Part shown: in pieces, positions 8,385 to 15,861 of the stretch
How the letters are laid out: each line of letters starts with the position of its first letter
How positions within the stretch are numbered: position 1 is the stretch's first letter
Source of the DNA: H2-BAC3 sp045863035
GTDB taxonomy: Bacteria > Bacteroidota > Ignavibacteria > Ignavibacteriales > Ignavibacteriaceae
Assembly (NCBI GenBank): GCA_045863035.1
Contig: BTUV01000069.1
Coordinates: 1 to 16,122, forward strand
Length of the DNA: 16,122 nucleotides
Direction: 5' to 3'
The notes under the pieces: model-generated
What the model was told of the DNA's origin: nothing
What the model saw: only the letters and a program-made list of their open reading frames with translations
Databases searched by the model: none
Program-made: the position numbers and the translations under genes

Positions 8385-11300
8385 TTACTTCATTAAAATT
8401 GCTTTGATAGTTTTTACGCCGAATCCTGTTGTAACTCTGACGAAATAGGTGCCGGACGGGAGTGAGCCGGCATGAAATACCGTTGTGTGGTTTCCTGCTG
8501 CAAGTGACTCTGCTTCAAGTAAGACTGAGGAAAGTTCACCGAGTGAGTTATACACTTCAACTGTTACCGAGGATGATCCGGGGAGAGAAAAGGTAATAGT
8601 TGTTACCGGATTAAAAGGATTAGGATAATTCTGCCTGACCGAAAACTCTGACGGAGTAATATCATCATTCCGAACATCAGTAACAATCACTTCTGTTTTC
8701 TTCACTACTCTCAGGTTGTCCAGATATAACCTGCCGGCAGGAACTGCTCCAGCATCATCTGTCATCTGGAAACTGTCAATCCGGTAAAGTGGTAAGTCCA
8801 ATTGCCCATTGCCAAGCCAGTTGCCAACTTTTGAAGGGTCATTTAACTGCCACTCAAAAAGTTTCCAGCCGCGCCAGTTAATTTTGTGCCAGACAGATAC
8901 TTCATGATTTGGCCATGAGGTTCCGCCGTTCCCTTCATCAAGAGCAATACGGAATCTGCTTCCTCCAGCGTCACCGTAGATATACATTTGAAGTATATAT
9001 GATGTATCAAAAGTTACATCGCGAGGTGCACCGCCTGAAAGATAGTTTCTCAGCAGTTTTGTGCCGGCTGCCTGATCCCACTGATAGCGGAGAAAACCTG
9101 CCTGCTGGGGTGAGGTAGCGGGAAGGAAAATTTCTGTTGAGTAATCAAACCCCGTCCCGCTGTCAACAATACCAATAGTTGAACCGCTTTGTTGAGGATT
9201 CCACCAGAGTCCGTCTCCGTTATAATTGTCAATAGTCAGTGCAGACGAATACTGCATATTGTTTATTGCAAATGGAATGATAATTTCGGGTGAAACACCA
9301 TTACCTGCTAAGTCTGTAACACCAGAGGTGATTTTTAATTCGTAATTGGAACTGATAGTAAATCTTTGTTGCGGCTTTAAGGAAAGCCGTGATTTCCCAT
9401 CTTCAGTGGTTAGGCGCATATCTTTTGTGACTGCCGTACCATTTTTTGTAAGTTGTATATTAGTATGGTTTATGGTTGCTGGTGCAACAAGCTCATCAAA
9501 TAAAAGTGAAATAACTTCCTCTGCATCAATTGAACCGGCGACAGAAGTGTCCGGATATACAGAAAGCAACGCAGGACCGCTCAGATCAATATCTTCTGTT
9601 CTGAAATAAAGATGAAAAGTATCACCCGGAACTCCGTTTGCATCACCGTCTATGCTCTTTCCGTTAACATCAACTGCAGTCGGGAGAATTGAAAAGCGGT
9701 AATTGGTTGCAAAACTGAGATTGCCCTGTCTGAGCAGTGTGAGTGACCTGCTGTCGGCTGACCACTGCGCAGTGGTAAAAATGATCTGCGGATCTGTTTC
9801 AATCGCACTGATAACGCTGCTGCGGTTCATGGTTTTAGAAAATGTCAGTTTAATCTGAGATGAAACACCAACTGTGTCATTCATCGCGGGGACTGATGAC
9901 AGAACGACCGGGGCAAGAGAGGGGATTGAATCTGTTGTAACCAGATTTGAGAGAAATGACTCATTCCAGAAACGGTCAGCGGCAGTTACACCATAGTGAT
10001 AAATACCGTTAAAATCCTGCAAGCCCGTGAAAGTCTGCATCACTGAGAATGTGTCACTTGCAAATGATACATCAACTATTTCGGTCTGGTCTAAATTGAT
10101 TTTTGCGTCGGCGTTTCTGTAAAGTATATACCACATCTTCTGCGGTGAAGTGCCGTGAGGCGTTATTTTAACACGATAGTTAAATGAATCAATTTTTGTA
10201 ATACTTAGCGCCGGTGACTCAGGAGTGGTGTCTTTAACCGTTTTCGTATCGCGGATTTTAGTTTTCCTTTTGAAGAAGGTATTGCCTGCTTCAATAAAAT
10301 AGTTCCGGTCACGCCAGGAGCCGTAACTGAAGAACTGGAAGCCGTCAACAAAGGGGACGTTTCTGGTCGCGTTAATAATATCAGGATGATTTTGCCAGAC
10401 ATTATTCTCCTCAAGGATATATGAACCCGGCCCGACGCTGAATAATCTTCCTGCGGCAGTACCGGTTTGGATGAACTGACCCCAGCACTGAGGGCACTGT
10501 CCGTTTAGCATTCCTGTAAACCCGGTTGCTGTTGTCCAATGATAGTGCATCGGGGTAAGCTGATCAATATATCCCATATTAAACCAAAGAGCGGCGTCCT
10601 GATATACAATACTGTAACCCTGCCAGCCGGACCAGTTATACTTTCCGATTGCTGCTGCCGAAATTCTAACCCACGGCTTTACTGCTTTGATTGAGTCGTT
10701 CATCATCTGAACGAATGTTGTTACAGAACCTCTCCAAAATTCTTCCCAACTGGAATAGCCAGATGGCACGCCTGCTGAATAAGGGTGCTGTGTGTCATAG
10801 AGGTATCTGCCCGCCTGATTTTCTTCGATTGAACGTGCCTCCTCTTCAGTTATCATTCCATCAAGCAGTGCAAGCTGTTTTTCTTCTTCGGTTTTTGGCT
10901 CCGGACGGGAAATGGTGCTGCTATATTCATTCCACCGAATATAATCGTAATGAAAACCGTCTATATCATAATTTCGTACGACCTCCATGGCAACTTTTGC
11001 GAGATACTCACGCACGGCAGGAAGTCCCGGAGAAAGCGCAATATTTGAAGTCATCGGGTTTCCGCTTTGATCACGGCAAATCCATTCCGGGTGCTGCTGA
11101 GCCGGAGCACCGGGTGCAGTGCTGCCGGAGGCAAATACGTTAAACCAGGCATGCAGCTCAAGACCTCGTTTATGGGCTTCCTCAATTGCATACGCTAACG
11201 GATCAAAACCGGGATAACTGCCCCCTGCGTAGGAGCCCCACGGTTCAAAGGATGAATTATAATACGCGGTGCCTGCCTGTCTGACCTGCCAGAGTACTGA

Positions 11301-11480
11301 GGTCATGTTAGCCGCCTTGTGATCATCCAGAATACGTCTGATTCGTGCTTTGTTGGTCTCTACACTGCTTGAGGAGCTGATATACTCCCACGTGATGACC
11401 CAAGTTGAGCGAAATTCCTGGTTGCTGCTCTGCGGGAAGAGAGCGAATGACAAGAGAAGAAGAAGCGTAAGAATTTTCAT
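8385..11480 (-). CDS. T9SS-exported DUF187/GHL10 glycoside hydrolase, multidomain
   Basis: This 1031-residue secreted enzyme has a signal peptide (MKILTLLLLLSFALFPQS) and then a GHL10/DUF187 TIM-barrel at about 21-400. It opens with EFRSTWVITW and contains SVLWQVRQAG, GLELHAWFN and the family motif DIDGFHYDYIRW (172-183, with Asp174 and Asp179 as acidic candidates). The family includes E. coli DigH (YddW), which hydrolyses peptidoglycan glycan strands lacking stem peptides. The barrel carries an insertion of about 55 residues (188-242) and a CPQC pair (Cys329, Cys332). An FN3-like domain (about 415-520), two Big_5/SbsA Ig-like domains (about 523-630 and 635-745) and a carbohydrate-binding-like jelly roll (about 750-925) follow. 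The C-terminus is a T9SS type A sorting domain with NYPNPFNPVTTITF. It is the first gene of the minus-strand cluster. True substrate is unproven. Confidence 0.92.
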   Translation of the reverse strand: MKILTLLLLLSFALFPQSSNQEFRSTWVITWEYISSSSSVETNKARIRRILDDHKAANMTSVLWQVRQAGTAYYNSSFEPWGSYAGGSYPGFDPLAYAIEEAHKRGLELHAWFNVFASGSTAPGAPAQQHPEWICRDQSGNPMTSNIALSPGLPAVREYLAKVAMEVVRNYDIDGFHYDYIRWNEYSSTISRPEPKTEEEKQLALLDGMITEEEARSIEENQAGRYLYDTQHPYSAGVPSGYSSWEEFWRGSVTTFVQMMNDSIKAVKPWVRISAAAIGKYNWSGWQGYSIVYQDAALWFNMGYIDQLTPMHYHWTTATGFTGMLNGQCPQCWGQFIQTGTAAGRLFSVGPGSYILEENNVWQNHPDIINATRNVPFVDGFQFFSYGSWRDRNYFIEAGNTFFKRKTKIRDTKTVKDTTPESPALSITKIDSFNYRVKITPHGTSPQKMWYILYRNADAKINLDQTEIVDVSFASDTFSVMQTFTGLQDFNGIYHYGVTAADRFWNESFLSNLVTTDSIPSLAPVVLSSVPAMNDTVGVSSQIKLTFSKTMNRSSVISAIETDPQIIFTTAQWSADSRSLTLLRQGNLSFATNYRFSILPTAVDVNGKSIDGDANGVPGDTFHLYFRTEDIDLSGPALLSVYPDTSVAGSIDAEEVISLLFDELVAPATINHTNIQLTKNGTAVTKDMRLTTEDGKSRLSLKPQQRFTISSNYELKITSGVTDLAGNGVSPEIIIPFAINNMQYSSALTIDNYNGDGLWWNPQQSGSTIGIVDSGTGFDYSTEIFLPATSPQQAGFLRYQWDQAAGTKLLRNYLSGGAPRDVTFDTSYILQMYIYGDAGGSRFRIALDEGNGGTSWPNHEVSVWHKINWRGWKLFEWQLNDPSKVGNWLGNGQLDLPLYRIDSFQMTDDAGAVPAGRLYLDNLRVVKKTEVIVTDVRNDDITPSEFSVRQNYPNPFNPVTTITFSLPGSSSVTVEVYNSLGELSSVLLEAESLAAGNHTTVFHAGSLPSGTYFVRVTTGFGVKTIKAILMK

Positions 11481-11523
11481 ATCTTTGCTGAGTTAGTTAG
11501 CCGGTATTTGTGAGTAATATTTA

Positions 11524-12048
11524 GTGCGCAATTTAAAGAAATTAGAGGAAAAATCCCTGTCAATTTGGTCACTCCGTTGTAATAGAGGGCGCTACTTTGC
11601 CCTGATTTTTTTTAGTGTCATCATGACGGGCTGTTCATCCGCAGTCAGGTATGCTTCAGCTCCGCCAAAAATACCGACTGTAGTTAATTCTAAGGTCTTC
11701 AACCCGGCTGAATACGCCGATGCTGAAGTTTTGGAATCGGTCTTGGGCAAGGCCTCGTTTTACGCTGAGCAGTTCCATGGGAAATTAACGGCTAATGGTG
11801 AGGTTTTTGATATGTATAAAGTTTCGGCGGCTCATCCCAAATATCCCTTGGAAACAATCGTCCGGGTTATAAACGTAAAAAACCAGAAATCAGTGATACT
11901 TCGCATTAATGACAGGATGCCTGATTTTAAAGGACGGATTATTGATCTTTCTTATCAGACGGCAGTTGAACTTGAGATGCTGAAAGAGGGTGTTGCTGAT
12001 GTAAAAATTGAGGTGCTTGAATGGGGGAAAGGGAAGACAGTTAAATAA
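11524..12048 (+). CDS. rlpA: RlpA-family lipoprotein (putative lytic transglycosylase)
   Basis: This 174-residue protein has a lipoprotein signal ending in VIMTGC, so Cys37 should be lipidated and the protein anchored in the outer membrane. A double-psi beta-barrel covers about 73-168. It shows the RlpA signature GKASFYAEQFHGKLTANGE and then VFDMYKVSAAHPKYPL and RINDRMP. Residues matching the catalytic set of characterised RlpA enzymes are Glu93, His104 and Asp130. Some RlpA proteins, such as that of Pseudomonas aeruginosa, are lytic transglycosylases acting on glycan stripped of stem peptides. The SPOR domain often found at the C-terminus is absent, so septal targeting through SPOR is not expected. 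The start is GTG; no in-frame ATG lies before the lipobox methionine, which gives an unusually long n-region of about 24 residues. It diverges from the GHL10 gene across 43 bp and overlaps the convergent aldo-keto reductase gene by 8 bp. Confidence 0.9.
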   Translation: MRNLKKLEEKSLSIWSLRCNRGRYFALIFFSVIMTGCSSAVRYASAPPKIPTVVNSKVFNPAEYADAEVLESVLGKASFYAEQFHGKLTANGEVFDMYKVSAAHPKYPLETIVRVINVKNQKSVILRINDRMPDFKGRIIDLSYQTAVELEMLKEGVADVKIEVLEWGKGKTVK

Positions 12049-12919
12049 GTCCCTCCCAGCGGCTGCCTATTTCATTATAACGCATTTTGATCATCTGCAC
12101 CAATTCCTCAGGAAGTTGACCCTTTTCAACAATCGCAATGTTTTGACGGATGTTATCTGTATTTTTACCTCCGACTAATGCAGTATCAGTCCCGCCGGAA
12201 TAAACGGCAAACCTGAGAACAAGTTCATGAATGGGGAGATCAGTTTTAAATTGAAGTTCCTGCATCCTCAGCCAGTACTGCTCGCAGTAGTGACCATAGG
12301 GTTGTGACCTGTGCTGCCAGCAAACGTTAGCAAGACTTCGTTTTCCGATCGTGCCAAGACCCAGTTCCTTTGCTTTCGGTATATACTGGTTAAGACTCTT
12401 CTGATCAAACAAATTGACTGAGGTTTGCAATGACTGAATCATGCCTGAGTTCAGGGCAAAAGCAAGGGCTTCATTTTCGCCTGAATAGGCAGCCACGGTT
12501 AGCCATCCCCGCTCGCGGCAATCAAGCAGAGCATCAATAACGCCGTTATTACGGAGTATATATTCAGAACAGGAGTGGAGATGAACAATATCAATTACGC
12601 CGGTGCGGAGCTGCTTGCGGGCGGCATCAACACCCTTTATGATGCATTCGTAGGTCCAGTCCTGGACACCCTCAATACCATAGCCCACTTTGGTTGAGAG
12701 AATATACTCCTGCCGGCGATGAGCAAGATATTTACCGATTCGTTCCTCTGATAGACCGTATCCTACTGCCGTATCAATAAAATTGATGCCCATATCAAGT
12801 ACTGAGTGCAGAAGTGATTCAACCTCACGCTCAGTAAGAGAATCATCACCAATCTGACCGGCTCCAAAACCGAGCGGGGAGACGGTTATTCCGGTTCGTC
12901 CAAATTTACGCTTCAGCAA
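12041..12919 (-). CDS. Aldo/keto reductase
   Basis: This 292-residue NADPH-type aldo/keto reductase is a single TIM-barrel and probably cytosolic. The catalytic tetrad is visible: Asp49 and Tyr54 in FIDTAVGYG, Lys77 in LSTKVG, and His115 in IVHLHS. The N-terminus MLKRKFGRTGITVSPLGFGAG is typical of the family. It starts 5 bp after the yajQ stop, so the two are almost certainly co-transcribed. Its 3' end overlaps rlpA by 8 bp, tail to tail. Substrate cannot be predicted; members reduce sugar aldehydes, ketones or related carbonyls. Confidence 0.93.
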   Translation of the reverse strand: MLKRKFGRTGITVSPLGFGAGQIGDDSLTEREVESLLHSVLDMGINFIDTAVGYGLSEERIGKYLAHRRQEYILSTKVGYGIEGVQDWTYECIIKGVDAARKQLRTGVIDIVHLHSCSEYILRNNGVIDALLDCRERGWLTVAAYSGENEALAFALNSGMIQSLQTSVNLFDQKSLNQYIPKAKELGLGTIGKRSLANVCWQHRSQPYGHYCEQYWLRMQELQFKTDLPIHELVLRFAVYSGGTDTALVGGKNTDNIRQNIAIVEKGQLPEELVQMIKMRYNEIGSRWEGLI

Positions 12920-12924
12920 AAGGG

Positions 12925-13422
12925 CTATTTATAATTAACAAACTGCACCGGAAAGTCCAGCTCAGTTTCCCTAACGAGTTTCTGGATTGCCTGAAGGTCA
13001 TCAATTTTGGAGGCCGTAACCCTGACTTGTTCATCCTGAATCTGAGCATTCACTTTGAGTTTGGAGTCTTTTATCAGTTTAGTGATAATTTTGCCGTTTT
13101 CCTTTGAAATACCGGATTGGAGAGTAATTTTCTGCCTGACAGACTCATGAGAAGCTGCTTCCGGTTCACCGAACTTCATTACCTTAATAGAAAGCCCCCT
13201 TTTGATGAACTTGGTCTGGAGGATATCAATCGCTGCCTTTCTTGAGTAGTCATCTTTGGAATGGAGAGTAAGGAGTTTGTCCTTTTTGTTTAGTTCAAGT
13301 GATGTTTTTGAGTCTTTCAGGTCGTAGCGCTGCTGGATTTCCTTGAGTGCCTGGTTAACCGCATTATCAACTTCCTGAAAATCAATGTCTGAAACGATAT
13401 CGAATGAATGATTTGATGCCAT
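12925..13422 (-). CDS. yajQ: YajQ family nucleotide-binding protein
   Basis: This 165-residue protein matches YajQ (DUF520, UPF0234), close to the usual length of about 160. Signature segments are the N-terminal SFDIVSDIDFQEVDNAVNQA, QQRYDLKDS, ITLQSGISKENGKII and KLKVNAQIQDEQVRVT. The fold has two RNP-like halves. In Xanthomonas a homologue binds cyclic di-GMP and acts with a transcription factor, and E. coli YajQ was reported to bind nucleotides or RNA. Which applies here is unknown. It is the first gene of a two-gene unit with the aldo/keto reductase and lies 61 bp downstream of a tRNA gene on the same strand, so read-through from the tRNA promoter is possible. Confidence 0.95.
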   Translation of the reverse strand: MASNHSFDIVSDIDFQEVDNAVNQALKEIQQRYDLKDSKTSLELNKKDKLLTLHSKDDYSRKAAIDILQTKFIKRGLSIKVMKFGEPEAASHESVRQKITLQSGISKENGKIITKLIKDSKLKVNAQIQDEQVRVTASKIDDLQAIQKLVRETELDFPVQFVNYK

Positions 13423-13483
13423 AATAACTATTTCTTTGTCTAAAGATGGGGAAAGAATACCTTGTAGAAAACTAAAAACTGTG

Positions 13484-13558
13484 TCGGGGTGGGGAGATTC
13501 GAACTCCCGACCTCTTCGTCCCGAACGAAGCGCGCTAACCGGGCTGCGCTACACCCCG
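13484..13558 (-). tRNA. tRNA-Pro (anticodon CGG)
   Basis: On the minus strand a complete 75-nt cloverleaf can be folded. The acceptor stem is CGGGGTG/CACCCCG with discriminator A, and the D stem is GCGC/GCGC. The anticodon stem is CTTCG/CGAAG with loop TTCGGGA, giving anticodon CGG. The variable loop has 5 nt, and the T stem is GGGAG/CTCCC with loop TTCGAAT. The acceptor sequence is typical of bacterial proline tRNA. The 3' CCA is not encoded and must be added after transcription. Confidence 0.96.
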
Positions 13559-13570
13559 AAAACCAGTGTG

Positions 13571-13578
13571 CAAATATA
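13571..13578 (-). promoter_or_regulatory. Putative -7 box for tRNA-Pro
   Basis: Read on the minus strand this is TATATTTG, a match to the Bacteroidota consensus TAnnTTTG, ending 12 nt before the mature 5' end of the tRNA. The position suits a short leader removed by RNase P. No clear -33 TTG is seen. Confidence 0.45.
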
Positions 13579-13622
13579 GGGAAAAATGCCTATATTTTAG
13601 GATAGTATAGAAAAATTTCAAA

Positions 13623-13630
13623 TAAATTTG
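13623..13630 (+). promoter_or_regulatory. Possible -7 box for the OmpA-family gene
   Basis: TAAATTTG matches TAnnTTTG about 110 nt before the preferred ATG at 13740. No obvious -33 element is present in this AT-rich stretch, so chance occurrence is quite possible. Nothing else gene-like is seen between the tRNA and the OmpA-family gene. Confidence 0.25.
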
Positions 13631-13739
13631 CTTTTTAATATTTATAACATATTTTAGAAGAACAGGTTACACTAATTTACTTAAATTACTTTCTTAGCTG
13701 TAGCCGCCTAAATTCAATAAATTATTCATGGGTCATGTC

Positions 13740-14984
13740 ATGAAAAGAATCGTATCGTTTTTTGCGTTTTTACTGCTCTTCCAGCAGGTTACGTTTGCTC
13801 AGGTTAAAGCAAATCAGTGGACTACCACTTTCGGGACGTTAATTCCCCGTTACATTGGAAGCGAGGTGAGCGGCACAGAAATTAACTTTGGGCTTTTTGC
13901 GAGCGCGCAGTATAATTTTTCCGAACATTCTGACTTCAGATGGGGGGCGCATTATGCCATGATCCGGGCTTTAGGTCAGCCGGTGAAGAATAACACTTTA
14001 TCTCTCAATCTTGATTACATTTTTCACATGGCTCCTTGTGATATTCTGGACCCATATTTTGGTATCGGTGTATCCGGATTGTATTACTCATTGGAAAAAG
14101 GGAAAAGCGTAAAAAATGGAAATTATCTGGATTATCAGGCCAATTTTATTTTAGGTGTAAATTGGGGAATCGTTGATGAGTATCTGGTAGATATTTTAGG
14201 AGAAGGTTTTTCTTATAATACAGAAATTGCTTATCACACTGTAGCCAGTGACGGATATGACGGAGCCGGAGGTTCGATTGGCGGTTTGCTTGGTGGTTCT
14301 CTGGATACCTACATGACTTTTAAGGCCGGACTTATCTATAAAATAACCGACGGCAAAAAATACCGGTACTGCGATATCTATGACGGAGTTCTGACGATTA
14401 ACAGCATAAATACCTCAAACCCGGATAATAAAGATTCTGACCCAAACACACCATCTGATAATGTTACTACAAATGGTTTGGTTGATTATAATCGGATTGA
14501 AGATATCATTAAGCGCTATGTTAAAGAACCGGCCAATATAGACTATAACCGCATAGAAGATATTGTTAAACGTAATAAGCCGACAATCAACTTTGACGGT
14601 ATGCCCAGCAGTGATAACAACAACACCAATGATGGATATGCACCGAACTGGGTTCTGATGGGTATTAACTTTGAATTTAATTCAACACGTTTTACGCCAG
14701 AGTCATATCCGCTCTTGCTTAATGCATTCCAGATTTTAATGGCAAACCAAAGTCTGCGTATTGAGATTCAGGGTCACACTGACAATATTGGAAGCAGTGA
14801 AGTAAACCGCAAACTTTCTCAGCAGAGGGCTGAACTGGTTAAGCAGTATTTAGTTTCTAAAGGAGTTGCTGCAAACCGTCTTTCAACTTCCGGCTTTGGT
14901 GCTGAAAAACCAATCGCGGATAACCAGACTTCCATGGGAAGATACCTGAACAGACGAATTGAATTTAAAGTCTTAGGTAAATAG
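13740..14984 (+). CDS. OmpA-family outer-membrane protein
   Basis: This 414-residue protein begins with a clear signal peptide (MKRIVSFFAFLLLFQQVTFA, cleavage near residue 20). An ATG four codons upstream (13728) is also possible. Residues about 25-205 look like an eight-stranded beta-barrel, with alternating hydrophobic strands and aromatic residues. A polar Asn/Asp-rich linker (about 220-305) contains a near-exact duplication, DYNRIEDIIKR at 249-259 and DYNRIEDIVKR at 268-278. The C-terminal OmpA domain (about 306-412) has INFEFNSTRFTPES, GHTDN and LSQQRAELV. Asp348 and Arg363 match the residues that bind diaminopimelate, so it should tether the outer membrane to peptidoglycan. It appears monocistronic, ending in a strong terminator. 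Confidence 0.93.
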   Translation: MKRIVSFFAFLLLFQQVTFAQVKANQWTTTFGTLIPRYIGSEVSGTEINFGLFASAQYNFSEHSDFRWGAHYAMIRALGQPVKNNTLSLNLDYIFHMAPCDILDPYFGIGVSGLYYSLEKGKSVKNGNYLDYQANFILGVNWGIVDEYLVDILGEGFSYNTEIAYHTVASDGYDGAGGSIGGLLGGSLDTYMTFKAGLIYKITDGKKYRYCDIYDGVLTINSINTSNPDNKDSDPNTPSDNVTTNGLVDYNRIEDIIKRYVKEPANIDYNRIEDIVKRNKPTINFDGMPSSDNNNTNDGYAPNWVLMGINFEFNSTRFTPESYPLLLNAFQILMANQSLRIEIQGHTDNIGSSEVNRKLSQQRAELVKQYLVSKGVAANRLSTSGFGAEKPIADNQTSMGRYLNRRIEFKVLGK

Positions 14985-14995
14985 AATTTCTTACT

Positions 14996-15037
14996 AAAAA
15001 AAAGCTGTATCAGTTCCTACTGATACAGCTTTTTTTG
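14996..15037 (+). terminator. Strong bidirectional-looking terminator after the OmpA-family gene
   Basis: An 11-bp perfect stem AGCTGTATCAG / CTGATACAGCT with loop TTCCTA is flanked by eight A residues upstream and seven T residues downstream. It begins about 12 nt after the stop codon and is a classic intrinsic terminator. Because the A-tract mirrors the T-tract, it could also stop transcripts coming from the right. Confidence 0.93.
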
Positions 15038-15077
15038 TTTTAAAGTTTAGGAAGGAGTGCAGAGGCGAAAAAATATC

Positions 15078-15098
15078 CCTGAATCCTGAATCCTGAAT
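15078..15098 (+). repeat. Heptamer tandem array, CCTGAAT x3
   Basis: Three perfect copies of CCTGAAT (ATTCAGG on the other strand) occupy the position in the right repeat arm that corresponds to the CATACTT array at 404-438 in the left arm. Confidence 0.85.
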
Positions 15099-15152
15099 TA
15101 GAATAAGTTATAAAAGTTGTAATCATATTTATCCGGGAAGTTGAATTTATTT

Positions 15153-15338
15153 CCTGACTTCTTCCAAGTTTTGACTGAAATCAACAAATCTGTGTATATC
15201 CGCTATAAATAATGGTTTTCCGGTGATTTGTCATACTATTTTTGTCCTGACTTCTGCCAAAATCTGACCGAATCGTAAAAATCTTCGAATACGATTTAAA
15301 AACACTGATTTTTTCATAATTTGTCATACTGATTTCAG
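15153..15338 (+). repeat. Two diverged tandem copies of a 93-nt unit
   Basis: The motif CCTGACTTCT occurs at 15153 and 15246, and ATTTGTCATACT at 15226 and 15319. Both pairs are exactly 93 nt apart. The sequence between them is related but diverged (for example CCAAGTTTTGACTGAA against CCAAAATCTGACCGAA). The left arm holds one comparable unit at about 308-393 on the opposite strand. Confidence 0.7.
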
Positions 15339-15692
15339 TGATAAATTGTGAAAATAATAAATTGAGTCAGACCCTTATCGCTGACGATGCAATTTGGAAA
15401 AAGGAAATTCCGGATACAGTGGCGATGCTTCAGTAGCAAAACCCCCGCTTCCGATGTACAATGAACAATATATAATTTTTAAGCCCCCTCTTTCCAATAC
15501 AGAACCCGGCAAACACAAATTTTGGTTCTGATGTAATAAATATTCAGTTAAAAATTACACTGTCAGGAGAGAGGGGGTTTGGGGGTGAGTCTTGTTATCG
15601 CGAACATGCGGCTGACTGTTGGTTTTAACTAAACTTCCGATCAGGCGAAACCTTAAAAGATAGTTTTGTTTTGAAATTTGTAAACTTTCTCA
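15240..15692 (-). repeat. Right arm of the long inverted repeat (non-coding)
   Basis: In reverse complement this region matches 1-395. The outer part (15461-15692) is well conserved and includes the 94-bp element. The inner part contains an extra segment of roughly 60 nt absent from the left arm (around 15361-15410). The whole region from 14985 to the window end has no convincing gene. Confidence 0.85.
15484..15577 (-). repeat. 94-bp dispersed element, copy 2
   Basis: On the minus strand this element starts CCCCCTCTCTCC and ends GGAAAGAGGGGG. It has the same length as copy 1 and differs at about 12 positions, most of them clustered in the middle. It is flanked by GACTCACCCCCAAA on one side and CTT on the other, as in copy 1. 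Confidence 0.8.
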
Positions 15693-15861
15693 TCAAAAGA
15701 GTAAGTGATGCTTATGAAGCAGAGTATTTTGGTGTTGCTTATTGCCGAATATATTCAGTGGTAATTAATAATTCAAGGAACGGAGTAAAAAATAAATTAA
15801 AGAACAAGTGAGAATATTTGAATTGGTACGTTTATTTGGCTTTTTTTGACTCACACCCAAA

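Noticed and set aside
10691..11143. A 150-codon open frame antisense to the GHL10 gene
   Set aside because: It lies wholly within the conserved catalytic domain of the real gene, its translation is low-complexity and unlike any family, and it lacks a signal or plausible start context.
13423..13483. A regulatory RNA or terminator between tRNA-Pro and yajQ
   Set aside because: No stable hairpin with a T-tract or known riboswitch-like structure could be found in the 61-nt gap.
1..15692. The whole segment as a composite transposon or genomic island
   Set aside because: No transposase, integrase or target-site duplication is visible, and the genes inside (yajQ, tRNA-Pro, ompA-type, dacB) are typical chromosomal ones.
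15708..15764. An 18-codon hydrophobic ORF starting MLMKQSILVLL
   Set aside because: It is too short, has no ribosome binding site or promoter, and could easily arise by chance in AT-rich DNA.
15629..15811. A stop-free frame that includes a peptide-like stretch (SDAYEAEYFGVAYC) between repeat copies
   Set aside because: It has no start codon, crosses the repeat boundary, and matches no family I recognise. At most it is a fragment of a decayed gene.
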